Shown here one piece after another: positions 9,382-22,753 of a stretch of 64,000 nucleotides of DNA. Source of the stretch: Rhynchopus sp. YZ270_cl-10. Lineage: Eukaryota > Euglenozoa > Diplonemea > Diplonemida > Diplonemidae. The stretch covers positions 930,001 to 994,000 of the forward strand of contig OZ037910.1 in the NCBI GenBank assembly GCA_964035575.1. The letters run 5' to 3'. The notes beneath the pieces were generated by a model. It saw only the letters and a program-made list of their open reading frames with translations, was not told the DNA's origin and ran no database searches. Positions within the stretch are counted from its first letter, which is position 1; each line of letters opens with the position of its first letter. Made by a program: the position numbers and the translations under genes.

Positions 9382-9990
9382 ATGGGACGGGACACACAGA
9401 CAGTGTTGGCAGGCCTGTGCGTGGTAGTGCTCGCCCTGGGCTGCAGCTGCGTGGCTGGGTCAGAGGAGGCGTTGTCAGGGAAGGTGGTGGACGGGCCTGT
9501 GATTGGGATTGACCTGGGGACAACGTACTCTGTGGTCGGGGTGTGGCAGCACGGACACGTGGAGATCATTGCAAACGAGATGGGGAACCGGATCACCCCG
9601 TCCGTGGTGGCGTTCACAGACACGGAGCGGCTGATTGGGGACGGGGCGAAGAACCAGATTTCGGAGAACCCTGCGAACAGCATCTACGCGGTGAAGCGGC
9701 TGATGGGGCGGAAGTTCTCGGACCCTGTGGTGCAGCAGGACCAGGCGCTGCTGTCGTACAACATCAGCGCCGGTGCGGACGGGGGTGCTGTGGTGTCGGT
9801 GGTGCACAAGGGGGTGGGACGGAACTACACCGCGGAGGAGGTGTCTGCGATGATTCTGGGGCGCATGAAGGAGACGGCAGAGCGCTACCTGGGGGAGGCG
9901 GTGCACCACGCTGTGGTGACGGTGCCTGCGTACTTCAACGACGCACAGCGGCAGGCGACGAAGGACGCGGGGACGATTGCTGGGCTGAAT

Positions 9991-10022
<32 letters not shown>

Positions 10023-11394
10023 GGCACTTGCCTACGGGCTGGACAAGAAGGCTGCGGGGGAGGAGGAGAAGAACGTGCTTGTGTTTGACCTGGGGGGCGG
10101 GACGTTTGACGTGTCGGTGCTGCAGATTGAGAGCGGGTTCTTCGAGGTGCTGGCGACGCACGGGAACACCCACCTCGGGGGGGAGGACTTCGACAACCGG
10201 ATGGTGGCGCACTTTGCGAAGACGATTAAGCACAAGTACGGGCGGGACGTGCTGCAGAGCCCGCGTGCACTGGCACGCCTGCGTGCGGCGTGCGAGTCTG
10301 CGAAGCGCCAGCTGTCTGCAGCACCGGAGGCGCGTGTGGAGGTGGAGGGGCTGTTCGAGGGGGTCGACTTCTCGGAGAGGATGGGACGTGCGAAGTTTGA
10401 GGAGCTGAACAACGACCTCTTCAAGGGGACGCTGCAGCCTGTGCGGGCGGTGCTGGCAGACGCAGACCTGCGCAAGGCAGACATCGACGAGATTGTGCTG
10501 GTCGGGGGGTCGACGCGCATCCCGAAGATCCGGGCTCTGATCCGCGACTTCTTTGGGAAGGAGCCGAACACGGGGGTGAATGCCGACGAGTCTGTGGCGT
10601 ACGGGGCGGCTGTGCAGGGGGCGGTGCTGAGCGGGGTTTCGGAGGTTGCGGACAAGGTGCTGCTGGTGGACGTGATCCCGCTCTCGGTGGGGATTGAGAC
10701 TGTCGGGGGTGTCATGACAAAGGTGCTGGACCGGAACACGGCTGTCCCGGCCGAGCGGTCGCAGACGTTTTCGACCCACACGGACAACCAGCGCGGTGTG
10801 AACGTGAAGGTCTTTGAGGGGGAGCGGGCGATGGCAAAGGACTGCCGCCTCCTCGGGAGCTTCGAGCTGTCCGGGATTGCGCCTGCGGCGCGTGGGGTGC
10901 CGCAGATTGCAGTGTCGTTCAACGTCGACCGCAACGGGATTCTGCTTGTGAGTGCCGAGGACAAGGCGAACAGCCAGCGGGAGAGTCTGACGATCAGCAG
11001 CGACCACGCACGCCTCGACAAGGACGAGATTGCACGCATGGTTGAGGAGGCTGCGGGCCATGCCGAGGCCGACAAGCTTGTGCGGGAGCGTGTTGAGGCA
11101 CGGAACCAGCTTGAGGGCACGGCGTACAGTCTCAAGGCGCAGGTTGGTGACGACGACAAGCTGGGTGCGAAGATCGATGCTGACGAGCGGGCTGCGATTG
11201 AGGCTGCTGTCGAGGCAGCGCTGGGTTGGCTTGACGAGAACCCTGCTGCCGAGCAGGACGAGCTTGCGGAGCAGCTGCAGCAGCTGCAGAGTGTCTCGAA
11301 CCCAATCATTGAGAAGGTGTACCAGAACTCGGGTGGGTCTTCTTCGTCAGTTCCAGAGGATGAGGATGGTGAGGAGGAGGAGGAAGACCTGTGA
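9382..11394 (+). CDS. BiP: BiP/GRP78 copy 3
   Basis: This is a complete gene of 670 codons, identical in protein to copy 2 except for the acidic tail. The tail reads [12 protein letters not shown]: one Glu-Asp pair fewer and one Glu more. The EEDL end is kept. The spacer behind it is the short-GT type (TCGCTGGC), so tail form and spacer form travel together in copies 3 and 4. Confidence 0.96.
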
Positions 11395-12554
11395 TGTTCA
11401 CTACTCACGTCGCTGGCTTCTTTTTTTTTTTTCTTCTAGTTATTTTTTTTCATTCCTGACAAAAATGGCAGCAGTGTGTGTGGTCTGTGTGTGTGTGGCT
11501 GCTTTTTATTTGTTTGTCTTGTTGTCCTTATCCTGTTTTATTTTTTCCTTTGGCTATTTGTCCGGAGGGCTTGTTTTTTTTCTATACGCACAAGAAAGTA
11601 AACGAAACAAAATGGTGATTGTTTGTTTGTTTGTTTGTTTGTTAAAAGTTATGATTGTTCGCGTGTGTTATATTGCCGCAGAACAAAGAAGAAGACAAGT
11701 GGGCGTGTCCTATATATGGGGGCACGAGTGCAGAAAGAACGAGAAAGAAACCAGTCATCACAACACAAAAAGTGAAATCACTTCAAAAAATAAGAATAAT
11801 AAAAGGGGATATTGAGAGGTGAAGAAGAGGGGAGATGACAAAAGCGAAAAGAAAGTGAACGAGGATGTTCGCTGTTCTGTCTGAATGTTGTCCCCCCTTC
11901 TCTCTTTCTTTCTATCCCTATCTCAGCCTGTGTTTTGTGTGTTTTTTGTGTGTTGTGTTTTTTATGTCGATTTGTTTTGTTCCTTTGAAGGTAGTTTCAC
12001 TTTGCTTCTTTCTATCCCCCGAAAGACTGGAAGAGCTTGAAAAACTGCCTTCTGTTTACGTGGATTGTTTTAGAACGCAGTACCCGCCTTTTTATTTTTT
12101 TTGACAATACACCCGAACCAGTGTATTTGTCTCTGGGAGAATGTGTTCCAATCCATTTTTATTTATTTCTCTCCCTCCCTCCCTCCCTCCCTCGAATTAT
12201 TGTTACTCGCTTCCTTTTCGCTCTTTTTTGCTGAGCGAAAATATTACAGAAGAAGATACGAATCGTCGGTCTTCGTATGTCATACACCAAAAAGAAACCC
12301 GCGCTGATTTTTTTTTTTTCATTCTTGTGAGTTATCCCTACCACCCTTCCTCACCCTTCCTCACCACTCCCATCACTCCCTTCACTCCCACCATAACCAC
12401 CATCAGGATATATTATTCTTTCTAGAACCCCCTCTTTCACATCACACATACACAAAAGCCACCGAGCCACCAACCAAAGACCACAAAAAACCCTCATTTC
12501 TCTCTCTCGACTTCTTCATCAACCCTAGTTCCTTCAACAAGACAAGCAGCAGAA
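11395..12554 (+). other. BiP spacer S3, short-GT type
   Basis: This spacer begins TGTTCACTACTCACGTCGCT rather than ending in CGCG. It has a T run broken by an A (AGTTATTTTTTTTCATT), a shortened GT tract and (CCCT)5. No gene or RNA was seen in it. Confidence 0.8.
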
Positions 12555-13163
12555 ATGGGACGGGACACACAGACAGTGTTGGCAGGCCTGTGCGTGGTAG
12601 TGCTCGCCCTGGGCTGCAGCTGCGTGGCTGGGTCAGAGGAGGCGTTGTCAGGGAAGGTGGTGGACGGGCCTGTGATTGGGATTGACCTGGGGACAACGTA
12701 CTCTGTGGTCGGGGTGTGGCAGCACGGACACGTGGAGATCATTGCAAACGAGATGGGGAACCGGATCACCCCGTCCGTGGTGGCGTTCACAGACACGGAG
12801 CGGCTGATTGGGGACGGGGCGAAGAACCAGATTTCGGAGAACCCTGCGAACAGCATCTACGCGGTGAAGCGGCTGATGGGGCGGAAGTTCTCGGACCCTG
12901 TGGTGCAGCAGGACCAGGCGCTGCTGTCGTACAACATCAGCGCCGGTGCGGACGGGGGTGCTGTGGTGTCGGTGGTGCACAAGGGGGTGGGACGGAACTA
13001 CACCGCGGAGGAGGTGTCTGCGATGATTCTGGGGCGCATGAAGGAGACGGCAGAGCGCTACCTGGGGGAGGCGGTGCACCACGCTGTGGTGACGGTGCCT
13101 GCGTACTTCAACGACGCACAGCGGCAGGCGACGAAGGACGCGGGGACGATTGCTGGGCTGAAT

Positions 13164-13195
<32 letters not shown>

Positions 13196-14567
13196 GGCAC
13201 TTGCCTACGGGCTGGACAAGAAGGCTGCGGGGGAGGAGGAGAAGAACGTGCTTGTGTTTGACCTGGGGGGCGGGACGTTTGACGTGTCGGTGCTGCAGAT
13301 TGAGAGCGGGTTCTTCGAGGTGCTGGCGACGCACGGGAACACCCACCTCGGGGGGGAGGACTTCGACAACCGGATGGTGGCGCACTTTGCGAAGACGATT
13401 AAGCACAAGTACGGGCGGGACGTGCTGCAGAGCCCGCGTGCACTGGCACGCCTGCGTGCGGCGTGCGAGTCTGCGAAGCGCCAGCTGTCTGCAGCACCGG
13501 AGGCGCGTGTGGAGGTGGAGGGGCTGTTCGAGGGGGTCGACTTCTCGGAGAGGATGGGACGTGCGAAGTTTGAGGAGCTGAACAACGACCTCTTCAAGGG
13601 GACGCTGCAGCCTGTGCGGGCGGTGCTGGCAGACGCAGACCTGCGCAAGGCAGACATCGACGAGATTGTGCTGGTCGGGGGGTCGACGCGCATCCCGAAG
13701 ATCCGGGCTCTGATCCGCGACTTCTTTGGGAAGGAGCCGAACACGGGGGTGAATGCCGACGAGTCTGTGGCGTACGGGGCGGCTGTGCAGGGGGCGGTGC
13801 TGAGCGGGGTTTCGGAGGTTGCGGACAAGGTGCTGCTGGTGGACGTGATCCCGCTCTCGGTGGGGATTGAGACTGTCGGGGGTGTCATGACAAAGGTGCT
13901 GGACCGGAACACGGCTGTCCCGGCCGAGCGGTCGCAGACGTTTTCGACCCACACGGACAACCAGCGCGGTGTGAACGTGAAGGTCTTTGAGGGGGAGCGG
14001 GCGATGGCAAAGGACTGCCGCCTCCTCGGGAGCTTCGAGCTGTCCGGGATTGCGCCTGCGGCGCGTGGGGTGCCGCAGATTGCAGTGTCGTTCAACGTCG
14101 ACCGCAACGGGATTCTGCTTGTGAGTGCCGAGGACAAGGCGAACAGCCAGCGGGAGAGTCTGACGATCAGCAGCGACCACGCACGCCTCGACAAGGACGA
14201 GATTGCACGCATGGTTGAGGAGGCTGCGGGCCATGCCGAGGTCGACAAGCTTGTGCGGGAGCGTGTTGAGGCACGGAACCAGCTTGAGGGCACGGCGTAC
14301 AGTCTCAAGGCGCAGGTTGGTGACGACGACAAGCTGGGTGCGAAGATCGATGCTGACGAGCGGGCTGCGATTGAGGCTGCTGTCGAGGCAGCGCTGGGTT
14401 GGCTTGACGAGAACCCTGCTGCCGAGCAGGACGAGCTTGCGGAGCAGCTGCAGCAGCTGCAGAGTGTCTCGAACCCAATCATTGAGAAGGTGTACCAGAA
14501 CTCGGGTGGGTCTTCTTCGTCAGTTCCAGAGGATGAGGATGGTGAGGAGGAGGAGGAAGACCTGTGA
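12555..14567 (+). CDS. BiP: BiP/GRP78 copy 4, with Ala563Val
   Basis: This is a complete 670-codon gene with the [12 protein letters not shown] tail of copy 3. It carries the only amino-acid substitution I found among the complete copies outside the tail: Ala563 to Val (GCC to GTC at 14242) in the helical lid. That is a mild change and unlikely to disable the chaperone. Signal peptide and nucleotide-binding motifs are as in copy 2. Confidence 0.96.
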
Positions 14568-15732
14568 TGTTCACTACTCACGTCGCTGGCTTCTTTTTTT
14601 TTTTTCTTCTAGTTATTTTTTTTCATTCCTGACAAAAATGGCAGCAGTGTGTGTGGTCTGTGTGTGTGTGGCTGCTTTTTATTTGTTTGTCTTGTTGTCC
14701 TTATCCTGTTTTATTTTTTCCTTTGGCTATTTGTCCGGAGGGCTTGTTTTTTTTCTATACGCACAAGAAAGTAAACGAAACAAAATGGTGATTGTTTGTT
14801 TGTTTGTTTGTTTGTTAAAAGTTATGATTGTTCGCGTGTGTTATATTGCCGCAGAACAAAGAAGAAGACAAGTGGGCGTGTCCTATATATGGGGGCACGA
14901 GTGCAGAAAGAACGAGAAAGAAACCAGTCATCACAACACAAAAAGTGAAATCACTTCAAAAAATAAGAATAATAAAAGGGGATATTGAGAGGTGAAGAAG
15001 AGGGGAGATGACAAAAGCGAAAAGAAAGTGAACGAGGATGTTCGCTGTTCTGTCTGAATGTTGTCCCCCCTTCTCTCTTTCTTTCTATCCCTATCTCAGC
15101 CTGTGTTTTGTGTGTTTTTTGTGTGTTGTGTTTTTTATGTCGATTTGTTTTGTTCCTTTGAAGGTAGTTTCACTTTGCTTCTTTCTATCCCCCGAAAGAC
15201 TGGAAGAGCTTGAAAAACTGCCTTCTGTTTACGTGGATTGTTTTAGAACGCAGTACCCGCCTTTTTATTTTTTTTGACAATACACCCGAACCAGTGTATT
15301 TGTCTCTGGGAGAATGTGTTCCAATCCATTTTTATTTATTTCTCTCCCTCCCTCCCTCCCTCCCTCCCTCGAATTATTGTTACTCGCTTCCTTTTCGCTC
15401 TTTTTTGCTGAGCGAAAATATTACAGAAGAAGATACGAATCGTCGGTCTTCGTATGTCATACACCAAAAAGAAACCCGCGCTGATTTTTTTTTTTTTCAT
15501 TCTTGTGAGTTATCCCTACCACCCTTCCTCACCCTTCCTCACCACTCCCATCACTCCCTTCACTCCCACCATAACCACCATCAGGATATATTATTCTTTC
15601 TAGAACCCCCTCTTTCACATCACACATACACAAAAGCCACCGAGCCACCAACCAAAGACCACAAAAAACCCTCATTTCTCTCTCTCGACTTCTTCATCAA
15701 CCCTAGTTCCTTCAACAAGACAAGCAGCAGAA
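14568..15732 (+). other. BiP spacer S4, short-GT type
   Basis: It has the same short-GT, TCGCTGGC type as S3 but (CCCT)6 instead of five. No gene was seen in it. Confidence 0.8.
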
Positions 15733-16341
15733 ATGGGACGGGACACACAGACAGTGTTGGCAGGCCTGTGCGTGGTAGTGCTCGCCCTGGGCTGCAGCTG
15801 CGTGGCTGGGTCAGAGGAGGCGTTGTCAGGGAAGGTGGTGGACGGGCCTGTGATTGGGATTGACCTGGGGACAACGTACTCTGTGGTCGGGGTGTGGCAG
15901 CACGGACACGTGGAGATCATTGCAAACGAGATGGGGAACCGGATCACCCCGTCCGTGGTGGCGTTCACAGACACGGAGCGGCTGATTGGGGACGGGGCGA
16001 AGAACCAGATTTCGGAGAACCCTGCGAACAGCATCTACGCGGTGAAGCGGCTGATGGGGCGGAAGTTCTCGGACCCTGTGGTGCAGCAGGACCAGGCGCT
16101 GCTGTCGTACAACATCAGCGCCGGTGCGGACGGGGGTGCTGTGGTGTCGGTGGTGCACAAGGGGGTGGGACGGAACTACACCGCGGAGGAGGTGTCTGCG
16201 ATGATTCTGGGGCGCATGAAGGAGACGGCAGAGCGCTACCTGGGGGAGGCGGTGCACCACGCTGTGGTGACGGTGCCTGCGTACTTCAACGACGCACAGC
16301 GGCAGGCGACGAAGGACGCGGGGACGATTGCTGGGCTGAAT

Positions 16342-16373
<32 letters not shown>

Positions 16374-17748
16374 GGCACTTGCCTACGGGCTGGACAAGAA
16401 GGCTGCGGGGGAGGAGGAGAAGAACGTGCTTGTGTTTGACCTGGGGGGCGGGACGTTTGACGTGTCGGTGCTGCAGATTGAGAGCGGGTTCTTCGAGGTG
16501 CTGGCGACGCACGGGAACACCCACCTCGGGGGGGAGGACTTCGACAACCGGATGGTGGCGCACTTTGCGAAGACGATTAAGCACAAGTACGGGCGGGACG
16601 TGCTGCAGAGCCCGCGTGCACTGGCACGCCTGCGTGCGGCGTGCGAGTCTGCGAAGCGCCAGCTGTCTGCAGCACCGGAGGCGCGTGTGGAGGTGGAGGG
16701 GCTGTTCGAGGGGGTCGACTTCTCGGAGAGGATGGGACGTGCGAAGTTTGAGGAGCTGAACAACGACCTCTTCAAGGGGACGCTGCAGCCTGTGCGGGCG
16801 GTGCTGGCAGACGCAGACCTGCGCAAGGCAGACATCGACGAGATTGTGCTGGTCGGGGGGTCGACGCGCATCCCGAAGATCCGGGCTCTGATCCGCGACT
16901 TCTTTGGGAAGGAGCCGAACACGGGGGTGAATGCCGACGAGTCTGTGGCGTACGGGGCGGCTGTGCAGGGGGCGGTGCTGAGCGGGGTTTCGGAGGTTGC
17001 GGACAAGGTGCTGCTGGTGGACGTGATCCCGCTCTCGGTGGGGATTGAGACTGTCGGGGGTGTCATGACAAAGGTGCTGGACCGGAACACGGCTGTCCCG
17101 GCCGAGCGGTCGCAGACGTTTTCGACCCACACGGACAACCAGCGCGGTGTGAACGTGAAGGTCTTTGAGGGGGAGCGGGCGATGGCAAAGGACTGCCGCC
17201 TCCTCGGGAGCTTCGAGCTGTCCGGGATTGCGCCTGCGGCGCGTGGGGTGCCGCAGATTGCAGTGTCGTTCAACGTCGACCGCAACGGGATTCTGCTTGT
17301 GAGTGCCGAGGACAAGGCGAACAGCCAGCGGGAGAGTCTGACGATCAGCAGCGACCACGCACGCCTCGACAAGGACGAGATTGCACGCATGGTTGAGGAG
17401 GCTGCGGGCCATGCCGAGGCCGACAAGCTTGTGCGGGAGCGTGTTGAGGCACGGAACCAGCTTGAGGGCACGGCGTACAGTCTCAAGGCGCAGGTTGGTG
17501 ACGACGACAAGCTGGGTGCGAAGATCGATGCTGACGAGCGGGCTGCGATTGAGGCTGCTGTCGAGGCAGCGCTGGGTTGGCTTGACGAGAACCCTGCTGC
17601 CGAGCAGGACGAGCTTGCGGAGCAGCTGCAGCAGCTGCAGAGTGTCTCGAACCCAATCATTGAGAAGGTGTACCAGAACTCGGGTGGGTCTTCTTCGTCA
17701 GTTCCAGAGGATGAGGATGAGGATGGTGAGGAGGAGGAAGACCTGTGA
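15733..17748 (+). CDS. BiP: BiP/GRP78 copy 5
   Basis: This is a complete 671-codon gene with a protein identical to copy 2, including the [13 protein letters not shown] tail. The array returns here to the long-GT unit type after two short-GT units. Confidence 0.96.
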
Positions 17749-18923
17749 TGTTCACTACTCACGTCGCGGGCTTCTTTTTTTTTTTCTTCTAGTTTTTTTT
17801 TTTTTTTTCATTCCTGACAAAAATGGCAGCGCAGTGTGTGTGTGGTCTGTGTGTGTGTGTGTGTGGCTGCTTTTTATTTGTTTGTCTTGTTGTCCTTATC
17901 CTGTTTTATTTTTTCCTTTGGCTATTTGTCCGGAGGGCTTGTTTTTTTTCTATACGCACAAGAAAGTAAACGAAACAAAATGGTGATTGTTTGTTTGTTT
18001 GTTTGTTTGTTAAAAGTTATGATTGTTCGCGTGTGTTATATTGCCGCAGAACAAAGAAGAAGACAAGTGGGCGTGTCCTATATATGGGGGCACGAGTGCA
18101 GAAAGAACGAGAAAGAAACCAGTCATCACAACACAAAAAGTGAAATCACTTCAAAAAATAAGAATAATAAAAGGGGATATTGAGAGGTGAAGAAGAGGGG
18201 AGATGACAAAAGCGAAAAGAAAGTGAACGAGGATGTTCGCTGTTCTGTCTGAATGTTGTCCCCCCTTCTCTCTTTCTTTCTATCCCTATCTCAGCCTGTG
18301 TTTTGTGTGTTTTTTGTGTGTTGTGTTTTTTATGTCGATTTGTTTTGTTCCTTTGAAGGTAGTTTCACTTTGCTTCTTTCTATCCCCCGAAAGACTGGAA
18401 GAGCTTGAAAAACTGCCTTCTGTTTACGTGGATTGTTTTAGAACGCAGTACCCGCCTTTTTATTTTTTTTGACAATACACCCGAACCAGTGTATTTGTCT
18501 CTGGGAGAATGTGTTCCAATCCATTTTTATTTATTTCTCTCCCTCCCTCCCTCCCTCCCTCGAATTATTGTTACTCGCTTCCTTTTCGCTCTTTTTTGCT
18601 GAGCGAAAATATTACAGAAGAAGATACGAATCGTCGGTCTTCGTATGTCATACACCAAAAAGAAACCCGCGCTGATTTTTTTTTTTTTCATTCTTGTGAG
18701 TTATCCCTACCACCCTTCCTCACCCTTCCTCACCACTCCCATCACTCCCTTCACTCCCACCATAACCACCATCAGGATATATTATTCTTTCTAGAACCCC
18801 CTCTTTCACATCACACATACACAAAAGCCACCGAGCCACCAACCAAAGACCACAAAAAACCCTCATTTCTCTCTCTCGACTTCTTCATCAACCCTAGTTC
18901 CTTCAACAAGACAAGCAGCAGAA
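17749..18923 (+). other. BiP spacer S5
   Basis: Long-GT type (TCGCGGGC), six-A variant, short TGTGTTG form and (CCCT)5. No gene was seen in it. Confidence 0.8.
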
Positions 18924-19532
18924 ATGGGACGGGACACACAGACAGTGTTGGCAGGCCTGTGCGTGGTAGTGCTCGCCCTGGGCTGCAGCTGCGTGGCTGG
19001 GTCAGAGGAGGCGTTGTCAGGGAAGGTGGTGGACGGGCCTGTGATTGGGATTGACCTGGGGACAACGTACTCTGTGGTCGGGGTGTGGCAGCACGGACAC
19101 GTGGAGATCATTGCAAACGAGATGGGGAACCGGATCACCCCGTCCGTGGTGGCGTTCACAGACACGGAGCGGCTGATTGGGGACGGGGCGAAGAACCAGA
19201 TTTCGGAGAACCCTGCGAACAGCATCTACGCGGTGAAGCGGCTGATGGGGCGGAAGTTCTCGGACCCTGTGGTGCAGCAGGACCAGGCGCTGCTGTCGTA
19301 CAACATCAGCGCCGGTGCGGACGGGGGTGCTGTGGTGTCGGTGGTGCACAAGGGGGTGGGACGGAACTACACCGCGGAGGAGGTGTCTGCGATGATTCTG
19401 GGGCGCATGAAGGAGACGGCAGAGCGCTACCTGGGGGAGGCGGTGCACCACGCTGTGGTGACGGTGCCTGCGTACTTCAACGACGCACAGCGGCAGGCGA
19501 CGAAGGACGCGGGGACGATTGCTGGGCTGAAT

Positions 19533-19564
<32 letters not shown>

Positions 19565-20939
19565 GGCACTTGCCTACGGGCTGGACAAGAAGGCTGCGGG
19601 GGAGGAGGAGAAGAACGTGCTTGTGTTTGACCTGGGGGGCGGGACGTTTGACGTGTCGGTGCTGCAGATTGAGAGCGGGTTCTTCGAGGTGCTGGCGACG
19701 CACGGGAACACCCACCTCGGGGGGGAGGACTTCGACAACCGGATGGTGGCGCACTTTGCGAAGACGATTAAGCACAAGTACGGGCGGGACGTGCTGCAGA
19801 GCCCGCGTGCACTGGCACGCCTGCGTGCGGCGTGCGAGTCTGCGAAGCGCCAGCTGTCTGCAGCACCGGAGGCGCGTGTGGAGGTGGAGGGGCTGTTCGA
19901 GGGGGTCGACTTCTCGGAGAGGATGGGACGTGCGAAGTTTGAGGAGCTGAACAACGACCTCTTCAAGGGGACGCTGCAGCCTGTGCGGGCGGTGCTGGCA
20001 GACGCAGACCTGCGCAAGGCAGACATCGACGAGATTGTGCTGGTCGGGGGGTCGACGCGCATCCCGAAGATCCGGGCTCTGATCCGCGACTTCTTTGGGA
20101 AGGAGCCGAACACGGGGGTGAATGCCGACGAGTCTGTGGCGTACGGGGCGGCTGTGCAGGGGGCGGTGCTGAGCGGGGTTTCGGAGGTTGCGGACAAGGT
20201 GCTGCTGGTGGACGTGATCCCGCTCTCGGTGGGGATTGAGACTGTCGGGGGTGTCATGACAAAGGTGCTGGACCGGAACACGGCTGTCCCGGCCGAGCGG
20301 TCGCAGACGTTTTCGACCCACACGGACAACCAGCGCGGTGTGAACGTGAAGGTCTTTGAGGGGGAGCGGGCGATGGCAAAGGACTGCCGCCTCCTCGGGA
20401 GCTTCGAGCTGTCCGGGATTGCGCCTGCGGCGCGTGGGGTGCCGCAGATTGCAGTGTCGTTCAACGTCGACCGCAACGGGATTCTGCTTGTGAGTGCCGA
20501 GGACAAGGCGAACAGCCAGCGGGAGAGTCTGACGATCAGCAGCGACCACGCACGCCTCGACAAGGACGAGATTGCACGCATGGTTGAGGAGGCTGCGGGC
20601 CATGCCGAGGCCGACAAGCTTGTGCGGGAGCGTGTTGAGGCACGGAACCAGCTTGAGGGCACGGCGTACAGTCTCAAGGCGCAGGTTGGTGACGACGACA
20701 AGCTGGGTGCGAAGATCGATGCTGACGAGCGGGCTGCGATTGAGGCTGCTGTCGAGGCAGCGCTGGGTTGGCTTGACGAGAACCCTGCTGCCGAGCAGGA
20801 CGAGCTTGCGGAGCAGCTGCAGCAGCTGCAGAGTGTCTCGAACCCAATCATTGAGAAGGTGTACCAGAACTCGGGTGGGTCTTCTTCGTCAGTTCCAGAG
20901 GATGAGGATGAGGATGGTGAGGAGGAGGAAGACCTGTGA
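18924..20939 (+). CDS. BiP: BiP/GRP78 copy 6
   Basis: This is a complete 671-codon gene, identical in protein to copy 2. Its start lies 3191 bases after that of copy 5. Confidence 0.96.
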
Positions 20940-22112
20940 TGTTCACTACTCACGTCGCGGGCTTCTTTTTTTTTTTCTTCTAGTTTTTTTTTTTTTTTCA
21001 TTCCTGACAAAAATGGCAGCGCAGTGTGTGTGTGGTCTGTGTGTGTGTGTGTGTGGCTGCTTTTTATTTGTTTGTCTTGTTGTCCTTATCCTGTTTTATT
21101 TTTTCCTTTGGCTATTTGTCCGGAGGGCTTGTTTTTTTTCTATACGCACAAGAAAGTAAACGAAACAAAATGGTGATTGTTTGTTTGTTTGTTTGTTTGT
21201 TAAAAGTTATGATTGTTCGCGTGTGTTATATTGCCGCAGAACAAAGAAGAAGACAAGTGGGCGTGTCCTATATATGGGGGCACGAGTGCAGAAAGAACGA
21301 GAAAGAAACCAGTCATCACAACACAAAAAGTGAAATCACTTCAAAAAATAAGAATAATAAAAGGGGATATTGAGAGGTGAAGAAGAGGGGAGATGACAAA
21401 AGCGAAAAGAAAGTGAACGAGGATGTTCGCTGTTCTGTCTGAATGTTGTCCCCCCTTCTCTCTTTCTTTCTATCCCTATCTCAGCCTGTGTTTTGTGTGT
21501 TTTTTGTGTGTTGTGTTTTTTATGTCGATTTGTTTTGTTCCTTTGAAGGTAGTTTCACTTTGCTTCTTTCTATCCCCCGAAAGACTGGAAGAGCTTGAAA
21601 AACTGCCTTCTGTTTACGTGGATTGTTTTAGAACGCAGTACCCGCCTTTTTATTTTTTTTGACAATACACCCGAACCAGTGTATTTGTCTCTGGGAGAAT
21701 GTGTTCCAATCCATTTTTATTTATTTCTCTCCCTCCCTCCCTCCCTCCCTCGAATTATTGTTACTCGCTTCCTTTTCGCTCTTTTTTGCTGAGCGAAAAT
21801 ATTACAGAAGAAGATACGAATCGTCGGTCTTCGTATGTCATACACCAAAAAGAAACCCGCGCTGATTTTTTTTTTTTCATTCTTGTGAGTTATCCCTACC
21901 ACCCTTCCTCACCCTTCCTCACCACTCCCATCACTCCCTTCACTCCCACCATAACCACCATCAGGATATATTATTCTTTCTAGAACCCCCTCTTTCACAT
22001 CACACATACACAAAAGCCACCGAGCCACCAACCAAAGACCACAAAAAACCCTCATTTCTCTCTCTCGACTTCTTCATCAACCCTAGTTCCTTCAACAAGA
22101 CAAGCAGCAGAA
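20940..22112 (+). other. BiP spacer S6
   Basis: Long-GT type with a slightly shorter second T run than S5, and (CCCT)5. No gene was seen in it. Confidence 0.8.
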
Positions 22113-22721
22113 ATGGGACGGGACACACAGACAGTGTTGGCAGGCCTGTGCGTGGTAGTGCTCGCCCTGGGCTGCAGCTGCGTGGCTGGGTCAGAGGAGG
22201 CGTTGTCAGGGAAGGTGGTGGACGGGCCTGTGATTGGGATTGACCTGGGGACAACGTACTCTGTGGTCGGGGTGTGGCAGCACGGACACGTGGAGATCAT
22301 TGCAAACGAGATGGGGAACCGGATCACCCCGTCCGTGGTGGCGTTCACAGACACGGAGCGGCTGATTGGGGACGGGGCGAAGAACCAGATTTCGGAGAAC
22401 CCTGCGAACAGCATCTACGCGGTGAAGCGGCTGATGGGGCGGAAGTTCTCGGACCCTGTGGTGCAGCAGGACCAGGCGCTGCTGTCGTACAACATCAGCG
22501 CCGGTGCGGACGGGGGTGCTGTGGTGTCGGTGGTGCACAAGGGGGTGGGACGGAACTACACCGCGGAGGAGGTGTCTGCGATGATTCTGGGGCGCATGAA
22601 GGAGACGGCAGAGCGCTACCTGGGGGAGGCGGTGCACCACGCTGTGGTGACGGTGCCTGCGTACTTCAACGACGCACAGCGGCAGGCGACGAAGGACGCG
22701 GGGACGATTGCTGGGCTGAAT

Positions 22722-22753
<32 letters not shown>

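Noticed and set aside
8290-9512. Spacer frames such as the 115-, 79- and 217-codon ones
   Set aside because: They arise from GT, TTTG, CT and CCCT tracts, change length with repeat number between units, and sit in UTR and splice regions.
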